This document shows, piece by piece, positions 1 through 10,981 of a DNA stretch of 64,000 nt. The notes under the pieces were generated by a model. It did not search any database. It saw only the letters and a program-made list of their open reading frames with translations, and was not told the origin of the DNA. The DNA is taken from positions 436,501-500,500 of the forward strand of contig OX637291.1 in the NCBI GenBank assembly GCA_951799445.1, given 5' to 3'. Numbering within the stretch: the stretch's first letter is position 1; every line of letters begins with the position of its first letter. Both the position numbers and the translations under genes were made by a program. This DNA comes from Pseudisothecium myosuroides. Lineage: Eukaryota > Streptophyta > Bryopsida > Hypnales > Lembophyllaceae.

Positions 1-600
1 TCCTAAAGCTCCCCCCGCAGCGCCTTGGCTTTGCCGCCCACTGGGGGGTCTTTTAGTGTTTAAGGATTGTATTTTCCAACTCGCGTGTCTAGATTAACCT
101 CCGAGTGTTTCTCTCTCAGTCGGAGAACTCTTTTGCTCTCTCTAAGAACCCTTGGCGTGTGGTCCTCCCCCCGTACGGTGGAGTTGTGGGCCCCCCAGGG
201 TGGTTATGTCCTAACGGTTTTCTTCCTCTTTTGAAATTGCTTGTGGTCACGTGGGCCCTCCTTATTGACGGCGAAGCTTTGACTATTAACCCCCCCTAGT
301 CCTAGAGTGCGTGTTAAGAAAACCCGCCATACGGCGAAGCTTTGAACCTACGGGTAGGGAGAAATCCTAGAGTTGGTGTTAAACCCAACTCGACGGCAAA
401 GCCTTGATCTCTCCAGAGAACTCGGTTCAAAGTTTAGTTTCCAAGACAAGTTTGGAAACTCTCAAAGTTTAGCCTCCAAGAAATAGATTCCACGAAAGGG
501 TAAACTCCCCCTTAGGGGTAGACTAAGTTAGGCTTAGGATTTGGTAAAAACATTATCGTACCTCCCCCGGGAGTAGACTAGGTTAGGATTTAGAATTAGG
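1..600. repeat. Intergenic DNA with about 62-bp tandem repeat
   Basis: No convincing gene. Between about 240 and 410 the phrase CGGCGAAGCTTTGA (or close variants) recurs at about 270, 331 and 393, each in a unit of about 62 bp that also contains TCCTAGAGT and GTGTTAA. Around 430-480 GTTTAG and CCAAGA phrases are also repeated. The short open frames here start without ATG and look incidental. Confidence 0.5.
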
Positions 601-624
601 TGAAATTATCATAAATCCCGACTT

Positions 625-1035
625 CCCCGACAGCTGGACTCTCAACCCCGGCAAGCAGCTGGACTCCCAACTCCTCCGGCAGCTGGACCCCGACTCCCCG
701 GCAAGACCCGGACCCCGACTCCCCTGGCAGTTGGACCCGACTCCCCGGCAGCTGGACCCGACCCCGGCAAGCAACTGGACTCCCGACTCCCCCGGCAGCT
801 GGACCCGACTCCCCGGCAGTTGGACCCGACCCCGGCAAGCAGTTGGACTCTCGACTCCCCTGGTAGTTGGACCCGACTCCCCGGCAGCTGGACCTGACCC
901 CGGCAAGCAGCTGGATTCCCGACTCCCCCGGCAAGACCCGGACCCCGACTCCCCCGGCAGCTGGACCCCGACTCCCCGGCCATTGGACTCCCGACCCCGG
1001 CAGCAGCTGGACTCCCGACTCCCCCGGCCAGATCA
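625..1035. repeat. GC-rich minisatellite, 21-28 bp units
   Basis: Dense tandem array built from units like GGCAGCTGGACCCGACTCCC, alternating with a longer form carrying GGCAAGCAGCTGGACTCCC. Units are about 21 and 28 bp and form a higher-order pattern. All three frames stay open on both strands because the unit lacks stops, so the Pro/Gly/Ser-rich open frames are products of the repeat and are not listed as genes. A run of about 18 T follows at about 1050. Confidence 0.85.
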
Positions 1036-1840
1036 GTCCTTTGGTCTGGTTTTTTTTTTTTTTTTTGGTACTTTTAGTTGATTAGAAAGGACAATTAGAA
1101 AGGATAATTAGGAAAGGAAATTAGGATAGTAGAGGTAGGAAAGAAAAAAAAGAAGACTAAATAGGAAATTAGGATAGCAGAAGTGGGGATATCCTCAAAG
1201 TGGAAGGAGGAAAATGGAGAAAGTAGATTAAGGGGTACGTGTTGTAATAGAAATGGTCATTAAAACACACAAACAACCTGCAAAAGCTCACACAATCACT
1301 CCACGCACGACTCATCCAAGCTCTCCACACACCATGACCAAAAAACCTTGAGCATCACAAGCAAAGAGGGAGATGAAATAGGAGAGAAGCATGCTAGTGG
1401 ATGGATTAGGGAAATCTCAACTAACAAATTTGGACCACTAAAGGAGTGAGCGTAAGAGTAAAATAGAGCGTGCCCTTGGGGTGTAAGAGAGAGGTCAACC
1501 ACATAAGCACTTGGGAAGGCCAAGGTGTAAGAGGTGTAAGAGCAAAGTCAACGTGTAAAGAACTTTGGAAGACAAAGTCGGTTGGTGTAAGAAGGGGTGG
1601 AAAGAAGACGGAGAAAGAAATTCCACCGCATCTACCACTTCGTCCCAAAATCTTCTCCAATCCAAGAATCACTCAAGGAGCCAAGAATCCAAGAAGGAGG
1701 GACATGGCCGAGGGGGGGAACCTCGACCATTTGATCCAAGACCTTCAATATGAGGTGGGCCCCTAAACACCTCACTCTTCCGTGTTTAACTTTGTTTTAT
1801 CAAGATAATTAGGGGGAGGCCGAGAGTTAGAGTAGGGAAG
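1036..1840. other. Intergenic, no gene recognised
   Basis: Begins with a poly-T run, then purine-rich DNA with repeated AGGA and ATTAGGAAAG phrases (1085-1180), then mixed sequence. Open frames at about 1296-1766 overlap on both strands, have no recognisable motif and are probably chance. Confidence 0.4.
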
Positions 1841-2620
1841 AACCAAAGTCAGGGTTAAATTAAGTTTAGAACATTGTACTAAACGTTCCCGGGATTCCAA
1901 AAAGTCATCATTCATCCAAATCCGAGCTAAAACGAAGGAGTTATAGGCGGATGAAGTTAGGGAGTCATGTTGGATGAAACTTAGCAAAATTCATCTAAGA
2001 GGAACAAGGAATAGTATTTGAAAAGATAAAGTGATTAGGAACCCAACCGTGAAATTAGAAGTTAGTTTTGGAATTAAGGCTAGCCGTAATTAGCAGATGA
2101 AGTTTGAAGGACCGATTAGCGGTCAAACTTCATCCATGGATAACTTTTGATAGGAAAACCCAAATCTAATGTGATTAGTCAAAGTAGAAAGCTAAAATCA
2201 GGATCTCCTCGGAACAAGTCTTAAGTTCTACAATTGGTACATTGGTAACCACACTTAAAATCCTTAAGTAAGATTAGAAGGCGGATTAGGGGCTTTTAAG
2301 ATTAAGGTTAAGGTTAAGTATAGATTTAGAACATCTTAGAGCAAGTTTAGGGTAACCCAAAACTAAACCCAGCTTAAGGAAAGACCTAAATCCAAAGCAG
2401 TTAGGGAAGGATGAAGTTCGGGGCAAGTAATGGATGAACCCTAGAAGATTTCATCCAGTTGAGTCAAGGCTTGATAATTAGGTTAACATTAGGGGGTTAG
2501 GCCCATAGTCCAAATCCCAAGTCAAATCAAAATCAGTAGTCCGTAGAAAAGCATGGATGAAGTTTGAGGGACCAAGTAGCGGTCAAACTTCATCCGTCCA
2601 TAACTCTCTCTAGGAGAGTC
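1840..2620. repeat. 460-bp tandem duplication carrying perfect hairpins
   Basis: Two diverged units offset by 460 bp. GGATGAAGTT phrases lie at 1949 and 2409, and a strict hairpin lies at 2096-2134 and 2555-2595. Each hairpin has a perfect 12-13 bp stem (GGATGAAGTTTGA pairing with TCAAACTTCATCC) around a 15-nt loop that ends in AGCGG. The same stem recurs at 46755 and 47048. The 1949 and 2409 copies are weaker foldbacks. No coding potential is evident. Confidence 0.7.
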
Positions 2621-3046
2621 CAAATCAAACAAGCTTTCTACTTTTAGAAATGGCGTGAGGTACTCTTTCATCTAGAATAGATAAGTTTAGACTAGGATTA
2701 ACTCCTCTCCCGAACCACCAAGCCTCTTAAGCTATGATCCAGACTTAGTAGTCATAGCAATTCCAATTAGGGTTTCGTTTTGTTTTCTTCATTTTCCAAA
2801 TTAGCGAGTCTTAGGAGTATAGAAAAGATCCATTGCTTAGAAGGCACAATGGATTGGCGCTAGACACCCATAGATCGAGTCAAAACGGTTGTTTAACCGA
2901 GAGCCTGGTTGTGCTCGCTTCTTTACCAAGGGTGGGTAAACAAGCGCTCACACAACCCCTCTACCATAGCAATCGTCTTAGACAAAAATGAAGAGCCATT
3001 TGGGGAGTTGAAAGGATTGGGGGCTTATGGCCCTAAACCGCTTCTA
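2621..3046. other. Intergenic, no gene recognised
   Basis: Mixed, moderately AT-rich sequence between two repeat blocks. No open frame of note, RNA gene or repeat recognised. Confidence 0.35.
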
Positions 3047-3285
3047 TGTAGGGTTTAGGGTTTAGGGTTCACTAAAAACAACGATATTAGGGGGAATGAG
3101 GGTTGATTTCATTGACCTTTGGGTAGTATAGCCATAATCAAAACTAATTTTCAGAAGGAAAAAGGGTTTAGGGTTTCAGGGTTTAGGGTTCATTAGAAAC
3201 AACAGTAGTGGGGGGAATGAGGGTTGATTTCATTGACCTTTGTGTAGTAGGGTCATAAATAAATCTAATTTAGATTTATGTATAT
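3047..3285. repeat. Two tandem TTTAGGG-linked units of about 120-130 bp
   Basis: Each unit starts with GGGTTTAGGGTTTAGGGTTC or a close variant and continues into AATGAGGGTTGATTTCATTG and ACCTTTGGGTAGTA. Unit starts are near 3047 and 3165. A third copy, with AAGGGTTGATTTTGTTGACC and the same downstream phrase, is at about 47345-47455. These are short plant-type telomere-like tracts embedded in a dispersed repeat, not a chromosome end. Confidence 0.65.
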
Positions 3286-3289
3286 GGAT

Positions 3290-3465
3290 TTATATATATG
3301 TGGAAAGCTTTGAATCATCTCATTTTGATTTATGAGTCAAACGTTACAAGGATTTTTAGTTTGCAAGCAGTTATGGATTGTCTATTCTAAAATAAACTTT
3401 AAAGTTGTTTATTTCACTCAATTTTCAATTTTTTTCAAAAAAAATAAAATTGTAAGATGTAGATT
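3290..3465. repeat. AT-rich dispersed repeat, left half, interrupted by the 21-kb insertion
   Basis: Reads through CATTTTGATTTATGAGTCAA, TTATGGATTGTCTATTCTAA and AAAGTTGTTTATTTCACTCA, and ends TGTAGATT exactly where the 24-bp inverted repeat of the large element begins. The complement of 25680-25870 follows the same order with substitutions, ending AATGTAGATT, and the complement of 28735-28860 is another relative. The right half of the interrupted copy resumes at 24612. Confidence 0.7.
3462..3465. other. Left target-site duplication GATT
   Basis: GATT immediately precedes the left inverted repeat and is matched by GATT immediately after the right one (24612-24615). The uninterrupted relative (complement near 25682-25690) has a single GATT at this point. 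Confidence 0.65.
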
Positions 3466-3489
3466 ATGCCATATTTAACTACTTCTGGA
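3466..3489 (+). repeat. Left 24-bp terminal inverted repeat
   Basis: Begins ATGCCATATT and ends CTTCTGGA. It is the exact reverse complement of 24588-24611. Confidence 0.85.
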
Positions 3490-3509
3490 CTTTCAATAGT
3501 CCAGAAGTA
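3480..3509. repeat. Terminal hairpin at the left end of the element
   Basis: TACTTCTGGACT (3480-3491) pairs perfectly with AGTCCAGAAGTA (3498-3509) across a 6-nt loop. It overlaps the inner half of the left inverted repeat. The right end has only a weaker, interrupted equivalent (AGTCCAGAATT near 24567 followed by AATTCCAGAAGTA), so the two ends are structurally asymmetric. Confidence 0.75.
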
Positions 3510-4814
3510 AAGAGGCGGTGAAATCCCCTGATGTTTTTCTATGGATCTGGAGATCTCCTGAAATAGGAACGCTTTGCATGCATCCAATTCAGCACCCACA
3601 AGTATGTCGGGGAGTGCTTCATGTGCTTGGAAATGAAAGAAATCGTGTAGTTGTAACATAGCGGATCCGTGGTAGAGTTCACATGATTGTATTGGGAGAT
3701 CTGTGGACCGGGTTTCCGTAGTTTAGGCATCCAATTTACAGCACAACTGAAGTCTCAGAACCTATCGAGAGATCCCCCGATGACCACCACTTGTTGCAAA
3801 CATGGCCCCCATCCCATATTAATCCCTCAGTGAGCGCTGATCTTCACATAATTCTATCGGGAGATCCCCTGACGGGGGTGTAGAATATGAGTCGGCTTCA
3901 CTGACAATCTTGGTGTTGAAGTGGGGTACAACTTGATTCCTGTGCTAAAATGCAAGTGATATCGGAGTTCATCAGACAAGAATGATTCACAATAAGGCAC
4001 GAGGGGGGCGATTCTTTCAAAGATATATGGTATCCCGAGAGTTCAAAGGAAGTACACACAAGTGGATTTGAAATTCAAACATCAGTTGACAATTACCAAA
4101 TGAGCAATTGCTCTTGGGAATAAGGAGTCCGGTTCTAGGATTCACCGGGAGATCTTCCGACGGACTGCTAACATAGTGGAGCTAAGGTAGTCAGGATATG
4201 ACGAAGTGACAGGGGCATATCACAGTAACTTACTCACAGTGACATTTGAAGAACTGTAGACCACTGAGTCACAGGTGCTCAGACGTTCAACATACATCTG
4301 AAGATGTATAACGGCTAAGTAAACATAATATTCCATCCGAAATAATGACAGTAGTTTCAGTTTGTGAAAGAACATCAAGGTTCTTTCACTGCAAAAAATA
4401 GTAAAATTCGTATTTAGTTGAATGTCCGCTATATAATTGTGAAGATGCAAAACCTAGAAGACTAGAATTCCAACAGTGTAACTGTGAGAGAAAAGAAATG
4501 CATTATTCAGACTCATTTGAGTGCATGTGTGACCCGAGCAATGTATTCTGTTCCGGACACAAACATAAACCACTTCCATTTCAGGAGACGAGAGGAAGAA
4601 AGAGATCCCGCGCTTCTGCTATCAAGTCGTTGCCCCCGTGCCGCACGCAAAGAATAGAAATCATAAACATATTAATATATTCATACAGATTTATTTTACA
4701 TATACAAGTCACAAAAAGCAGCTCTGAAAAACTAATCGAAGAACAGTCCTACTAACTCAACGGACTGTACTTCGAAACCCCCACTTGCGGTTGCGCTTAC
4801 TGGATGTAGAATGC
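3510..4814. repeat. Intergenic end region with four degenerate palindromes
   Basis: Imperfect members of the 18-bp palindrome family lie at 3549-3558 (core GGAGATCTCC), 3764-3781, 3856-3873 and 4144-4161. No supported gene: the open frames on both strands are short. A canonical poly(A) signal for the minus-strand gene (AATAAA on the minus strand) lies near 4688-4693, about 250 bp past its stop. Confidence 0.55.
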
Positions 4815-4914
4815 GTCGTGCGATATCACGATGGCAGTCGCGCCCCGCAGAATGCATCGTGACATCTCACAATTGCCGCGACGACCGACACAGTGCGTCG
4901 GGAGTTCCCACGAT
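4815..4914. repeat. 41-bp tandem repeat, each unit carrying an 18-bp palindrome
   Basis: Palindromes start at 4815, 4856 and 4897, exactly 41 bp apart: GTCGTGCGATATCACGAT, ATCGTGACATCTCACAAT and GTCGGGAGTTCCCACGAT. Spacers share GGCAGT, GCG and CCCCG phrases. The array ends about 30 bp beyond the stop codon of the minus-strand transposase-like gene. Confidence 0.8.
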
Positions 4915-4944
4915 GGCAGTAGCGACCCCGGACTAGGCACTCAA

Positions 4945-7900
4945 TCATGGGTCCACCACGTTTGCCCGATTCAAATTCACTAAGGCAGCCTCCCTACTCT
5001 TCTGAGGAATCGTCCGTGATTTTTGATCCACTCTCCTGGACCAATTCGCATACACTGCAGCACCCGCGTCCACCCAGGTGGGGGGACTTTTTTCAACGAC
5101 CCATTTACCGTACCAGCAATTCCGATAAAGCAATTCCAGCCTCGTTTCGGAGTTATCGGGTCGCCAGTATTGAAGCAAGAACTTCCCGTTATTTACATCT
5201 CCTTCCACTCTGCATACAGTAGACAATGCTCTTCCCTGCCAAACAGCACATGATTCCGGGACTTCCGGTCTGACAAGTACCCAACAGCCTGGTCGTATGT
5301 CTAGCCATGGATTAAAGCTTTCCCTTGGCGCTTCATTTGCAGGGCCGCAGTAAGGCTCCGGCTCCTCTTCTTCCTCCGGAATCACGTCCATGGGATTCAC
5401 CGTCGATCCTGGGCGAGGGACTCCATTACGCGCCACCCTCCAATCGTGTTGTGGCCAAAAGCCTTCCACCAACTCCGGAGGACACTCGGGTAATGGTTCC
5501 TTCAGCTCATCGAGAACACACTTCCAGTAATCCACGTATGGACCGAACGCAGTTGCAAATCCTTCGCATCTAGAAATACCGTATTGCCAGTACTGAATGT
5601 ATTTCTCGAGTCCTACCAGCATGAAACCCTTGTTCAAGGTAGCTTTCCGCGCCGCTTCCCTTGCCTTCTCTTGATTTCCATGCGGTATCGGAACCTTGCT
5701 GCCCCACATGGGCTTAAACGGAACAGGCTTAGGACAGCCGTGAGGGAGCATGGGCCGACCATTGCTGTCTGTCTTCCAAATGCGTTCAGAAGGTTTCTTC
5801 GACGGCAACCAGTTCGAATCAACTGCTGACCTTTTGAAGTTCATGACGGGGACCCCATCAGTGTCCACGTAGAACTTGAACAGGTGCATCTCCCCCAATC
5901 CAATTAATTTTTCCCCGCGATCGCATTGGTAACCCTCCACGAACGACTTGAAATCCCCCACCTCCTGTATGAACTCCGAAATAAATGACAGTTCTTGGGA
6001 CTGCATGAAGGCTTTCATGAGGTCAGCGACGACAAAAGTGTTCTTGGTCTTCAGGGCCTTGGAAAGGTGGCTGAAATATGCATCGATGTCCTCGTGAGTG
6101 TGTCCGACTAGTAGAAACCCAACCTGAATTTCCTTGAAGACACCTCGTGCAGTGAGCAAGGATAAGAACGCCATCAGATATTTGTTCTTGTTATCCTTGG
6201 CAGAGTTGTCAAGCTGAAGATATAAATTTTCAGGAAGAGGGGTACTTCCAACCCGAGCTCCAGGTTCGGTGAGGGTTAGGCTGTCCATACATCTAGACTT
6301 TCCTCTAAGCAGTGCCTCGAACAATGAGTTAGCCGGCGGATATGGAAAGAGGTCGCCTGCCTCTCGAATAGGTGGACCCTCCAGCCGGCGCAACAACCTC
6401 GCCAAAGACGAAATGGTGAAGTTGGAGTCCGCCGGCCAGCAAGATGGAGCATAATGGGCGTAAGCACCGTCACCATGGCCATGAGCTACCATTCCAGTAA
6501 CGCTCATCGGAAGCTACCCCAGACCGGCTGTGGCCTTTGTTGTCACTCGGAGTTTGGGTAGAGCCGTCTTGGATGTATCCATCTTGTCGTGAATTATACA
6601 TAAAATTCTTCGAGGATCTCGTTTGGATTCCTCACGCCAAGACGCATACAAACGACGGCAAGAAGCTTGGTGATTCAGATGATGAGTCCGCTGCTTCACG
6701 AACTCCACGTACTCGGGGCTTCCTTTCGGAGACTTCAGAATAAACTGCTGTAGGTCGTTGCACGTAGTACATTTTGCAAACGAACTTCCGACAGGCTTAA
6801 TGGAGACGTTGTTGAAGTTCTCCCGCTTGAGTCTACTAATAGTCGACTGGCTCACGGGCGGCAGACCGTGGTCGGCATTCAACTGCACATCCAGAATCGG
6901 TACGCTTAAGCATCGATACGAGCGAAGGGGAAGGAATGCAAATGACAAGCAATGCACCAGAACAGTGATCGTGATATCTCACGATCATTGATCTTGTCGG
7001 GAGATCTCACGATCAATAAAGCAGTGACAGGAGATAAGGGGCACTACCTCGTTGGCGTCTGCTCGGACTCGTTTCCAATTTCTTCCGGGAGGAAGGAATT
7101 TTAGAGTGTCCGTTCTTCCGTTCCCGATGCCGCGCATTTGGTGGGGCATTTGATCAGCATTCTCGTCAATAATGGCTTTCATAGTCCCAGCGACCTGAAC
7201 AGTCCGAGCCCGCGGGCGCTTAACCCCTGTGTTTCCGTGCGTCCCTGATACGACGCCGTCGTTGTACATCTCGATGTAACTGTGGTAAGTGGACTTCGGG
7301 ATGCCGTGAATTATGTACCACGCCTTGCCACAAACATCAACTCCCTCTAGCGTGACGTATTTCCGCTTCCGCTCCCCGTACCTTTCGTGTAGTTGTCCTC
7401 CCACTCCAATCCCATATTCACGGCGCTCGTCAAACGACTTCAAGTAGTACTTCTGCCTTACTAACAGCGTGAACTCCTGGTTATAATGCTGACAACACAG
7501 ACGTCTGCAGCACTTCTCCGAGCTGACTTTCCAAATCTCCTCGTCTGCCGTTTTGCGGGAGTACTGCGATTCCTTCAGTTCCAGATTGGGTTTGCGAACT
7601 ATAAACCGATATGGTGCTTTCATTCTACCTCCGAGGTAAGCGAGAGGGTCGTCCATATCGGGAATGGCGGCAAAATGATCCACTGTCTCCTTCAACGAAC
7701 GACCGTTGGGAAACCAGCACTCCGAAATTGGCCACCTGTCGTGAGACATTATGGCTTCGGTGTCACCCACAAAAACATCGAGGACTGTCACACCTAGGAA
7801 ACCTTCACCAAGTGTCTCCTCTTGGAAATGATCCTCCGGACTCCAGTAAATGATACGACCCGAGGAAACGAGGAGTCCGTCGGCGTCCTTCCGATGCACA

Positions 7901-8328
7901 TCAAGTCCAAACCAGGCTCCTTGACGAATATACGGACATGGATCCATCGGGGGATCCCCCGACGCTCTAACAACGTCGGCGGCTCTCCACAACACTACAT
8001 TCTCTTGAACATCCTCTAATGTGTTCATACCCCTCTGACAAGGAAAGCATTTCAAATCCTGGAATTCTAATTTGACAGAATGAGGTCGCACCAGAATGTA
8101 AATCCAAGGCTCAACAGGTATGGGCACACCCAGCCACTGGCCCTGGGGACGAACCTCTTTAACGATTCCTGATCCAACTTCACCGAATCCAGGCACAAAC
8201 AGCTTAACCCAATCACCATTCACAAACGCTTCACATCCACCGGTGGAATCCTGTGATTCACCCTCTACATGCGTTCCGTCCACATACGGAACTATCGCGT
8301 CAGCAGCAGACTCACAGAATGAATCCAT
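4945..8328 (-). CDS. DUF7869-type transposase-like protein with an in-frame TAG
   Basis: Exon 1 runs from a true ATG at 8328 to 7048. A 165-bp phase-0 intron (7047-6883, GT-AG) contains two palindromes, and exon 2 continues from 6882 to 4945. One TAG (6514-6516) interrupts exon 2 in frame, inside conserved-looking sequence. In the N-terminal part a Cys cluster CCRRLCCQHY lies at residues 273-282, followed by a GVDVCGKAWYIIHGI segment (about 329-343). Exon 2 carries LCIIHDKMDTSK, then QLDNSAKDNKN and GHTHEDIDAYFSH. These resemble the conserved acidic blocks of DUF7869 proteins, probably an RNase H-like transposase fold (inference). The C-terminus is rich in WRPDNSETRL-type sequence. It is the best candidate for the element's mobilising enzyme. 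The TAG means pseudogene, readthrough, or an unseen splice. One palindrome (7946-7963) lies in the coding sequence as Ser-Gly-Asp-Pro. Confidence 0.75.
6883..7047 (-). other. Predicted 165-bp intron with two palindromes
   Basis: On the minus strand the donor is GAG/GTAGTG (7048/7047) and the acceptor GTGCAG/TTGAAT (6883/6882). Both are phase 0, joining ...RADANE to LNADHGL.... Palindromes lie at 6968-6985 (ATCGTGATATCTCACGAT, near perfect) and 6996-7013. Without splicing, a TGA at 6985-6987 stops the frame. Confidence 0.7.
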
Positions 8329-8488
8329 TGTCAGAGTGAGCTCTATCGAATCCCGTGGACGAGATTAAAACGATCCGTAAAACCTGTACATCATACATTC
8401 AAGGAGTTAGGCATGTCTACAGAAGAGCGCTGCATTCATGGCATTGTAACCTCACGACATGAAGGACATAAGCATCAACGTCTGTACA

Positions 8489-9167
8489 GTCGTGGGAACT
8501 CACGATCACACGGCAACGCAACATGAACAAGTGAATCTAGTTACTGTCAACAAGAAGTTCGAAAGCCCAGACGCGATAGTGCGATCTCAAGAAGGCCGTC
8601 CCAGAACCACTGGGAAGAAGCCAAGGCATCCAGGAAAACGTCGCAGAAGTTTAGAAGACATTAACCAAAGAACGTTCAGTACATCGTGGGATCCCACGAC
8701 ACTGTTGGCACTTAATCACTTAAACCAAAGATCGCGGTATTCCAAGATCCTCCTAAGGGATCACATAGACCGCTACAGAAATATAAATGAAGTACTGGAT
8801 CAAACTGAATCACTCTGATGAGTCCCCGACATATTATCAATCAATCGTGGGATCCCACGAGTTCGGTATCCTGTAAAATCCGGAAGAGTGTTTGTGAACC
8901 CCCCCAAGTAGGAGAACCTGGTGCCAACCGAAAATGTGATCGTGAGATCCCACGATGCTTATACAAGATCGACGAGGAGTATGACGGTCATCGAAAAGTA
9001 AGGCACCTAGACGTACACCAGGAAGGCCACAGCCAAGGTTCAATCGATCGTGGGATCCCACGACGAAATGATAGAACATCCCTCGACTACCAGACCGCGA
9101 TATCTCTATACTCGAAGACTGAGAGGTCTCGCCCACGCTCAATAAGCGGAGATCGTGGGATCCCACG
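8489..9167. repeat. Six-palindrome cluster upstream of the transposase-like gene
   Basis: 18-bp palindromes at 8489, 8683, 8844, 8939, 9047 and 9150; ATCGTGGGATCCCACGAT at 9150 is perfect. Centre spacings are 194, 161, 95, 108 and 103 bp, with spacers that do not look alike. The cluster starts about 160 bp upstream of the ATG at 8328, where promoter or operator sites of that gene would lie. Open frames through the cluster exist only because the GGATCC form of the palindrome has no stop in any frame. Confidence 0.85.
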
Positions 9168-10480
9168 ATGCTTACGTATGTTGGATATATACACGTATTC
9201 TACTGTCGTAGACTAACGTATCTACAGATGATCGTGAAATTAGGTTTCCTGTCACCGGTTTCATGACATTCGACACTCTATAACTATTCTCAGTTACTGT
9301 ACAAAAATTCTCTACTTTTAAAGTGGATTTTGTTGTAATTCAGACTCCTGAACCTCCATGGGTACAATAAGAAACGTTCTTAGAAGTAGTTGAATTTGAT
9401 GGCTGGGTTTTCCTCATGTAAGTTCGCCTAATTCCTAGCGCAACCTAATTTCACTACTTTGTGAAGACGTTCTGACCGGTTGTCATCCACGTACAAGGTT
9501 CTCATATCAACTTGCCCTCAGGGCAGTGCCGTTCCGCGATTCAAAAGGAACCTCGGTGTCACCACAACATGGTGATCCCTTAAGCACGTGAGTTTTTCGC
9601 AAAATGAGACCAATGCGCGAAGAAAATTATCGCAGACTCCGTTTCACTTTCAATCTACGACATACTCAGTTTGTGACAGAGTGCAGTGGCGTCAATTCGA
9701 CTACAAAATCCTCGACATTGGGAATCGCATAACACTTGCAAGGGATGCATTCTTACCTTGCAGCAACTGGCTCGGTCAGAACTTCGTGCGCCTCCACGCC
9801 CACTCTGTCGCCAACGCCGGCAGACACCCACTCGCCACTCCGCAGCCTACTCCGCGTGTTCACGTGTGCAGACAAAAAGAGCAAGCTCCAGGTTCTTTTC
9901 GGGTTATGAACCAGGTGGCTGGTTCGAATTCTTCAGCTCTGAATTCCCGCCGCGAATTTTGAAATCACCAAGCGATCCTTGATTTCGAATGTTGGATGCG
10001 TTCTTGAATGTCGTGCCACAATCAACAACGGCCTGGGGGTACGTGCGGTCCTTCACTTCGGAAGTTGATTGCATTCTCGAATTCCGCGCATCTCTGACTA
10101 CAAGGAGGGAGGGCGTGAGGCTCTTGACTTTCTGACTGGAACTTCGCAAATCCAGGCTTCACTGAAATTCCGATTCTTCACTGACATTTTGAAATTCGCC
10201 GCATTCAAGGATGGTATCGTTGCACCGTTTTCTAGGAGTCAATGATGCTTTGACCAAAGCGGATCAAACTCTGAAGACTTTCACTTGACAGAATGTCACA
10301 CGCTTCCCCGATCAATACTCGGAATTCTTCCCCTACACGACCTGATTATACGTATCCTACAGAAACGAACTGTACCAAATCTCGTGAACCCAAAAGCTTG
10401 AGCACCTGAAACATGTGGAACACCTCACTTACAAAAAGAATCAACAAAAAGTTTGAACTCCCGAATGTTCATATTTGTTA
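9168..10480. other. Intergenic inside the element, no gene recognised
   Basis: Moderate GC and no palindromes. Several GAATTC or GAATTCC phrases occur at 9927-10090 without clear periodicity. Open frames (for example 9588-9962 plus) show no motif and no splice-supported extension. Confidence 0.35.
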
Positions 10481-10497
10481 TTTTCTATTCCAATGAA

Positions 10498-10735
10498 TGC
10501 AATCTTAGGGTCTAGGGTCCACAATCATAGGGTCTACAGTCCACGGTCATAGGGTTTAGGGTACATGTTGTAGTGTATTGTTCACGGTTTCAAGGTCATG
10601 GTTCTTGGTTTCAGGGTTCAGGGTTTCAGGGTTTAATAGGGTTTAGGGTATACAATGGCAGCGCTTTACATTAACGTTTTCAGGGTCTGCAGTTCATGGT
10701 TTACGGCTTTTAGGGTTTAGGGTATTATGAAAAAT
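10498..10735 (+). repeat. Degenerate interstitial telomere-like tract
   Basis: Repeated TAGGGTTTAGGG, GGGTTCAGGG and GGGTCTACAG variants, often seven bases apart, derived from the plant telomere unit TTTAGGG. Perfect units occur near 10620-10650 and 10710-10725. Confidence 0.7.
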
Positions 10736-10981
10736 GAAAATGACGCTGATTATTTGTTTCCAATTTTTTCCTCAATTAAGTTTACGTCATCTCAGACTGG
10801 GAACATATAAACTTAAAATTCAATCTAACTCAATATTGCTAATTAAAAATGTCAGTTAATAGATTGATTTCATATATAATTCTTGTTATGTAGTACAACA
10901 TCCTATGGTTTAATATGGGACTTTACGGATTAAACAATGATTGACACAATTTTTATTTCATCTACGAATTTTTAAATAAAG

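Noticed and set aside
583..1085. Overlapping Pro/Gly/Ser-rich ORFs on both strands
   Set aside because: Produced by the stop-free minisatellite; repeated pattern in all frames and no flanking coding evidence.
3047..3285. A chromosome end, suggested by TTTAGGG repeats
   Set aside because: Only a few units at each site, scattered at seven or more places and embedded in dispersed repeats, so interstitial.
8459..9216. ORFs through the palindrome cluster (8459-8818, 8818-9216 plus; 8837-9166 minus)
   Set aside because: Open because palindromes lack stops; the encoded sequence reads as palindrome translations joined by unrelated spacers.
9588..10149. ORFs on both strands of the element's intergenic region
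   Set aside because: No ATG-supported start with motif, no splice-site support and no homology that I recognise.
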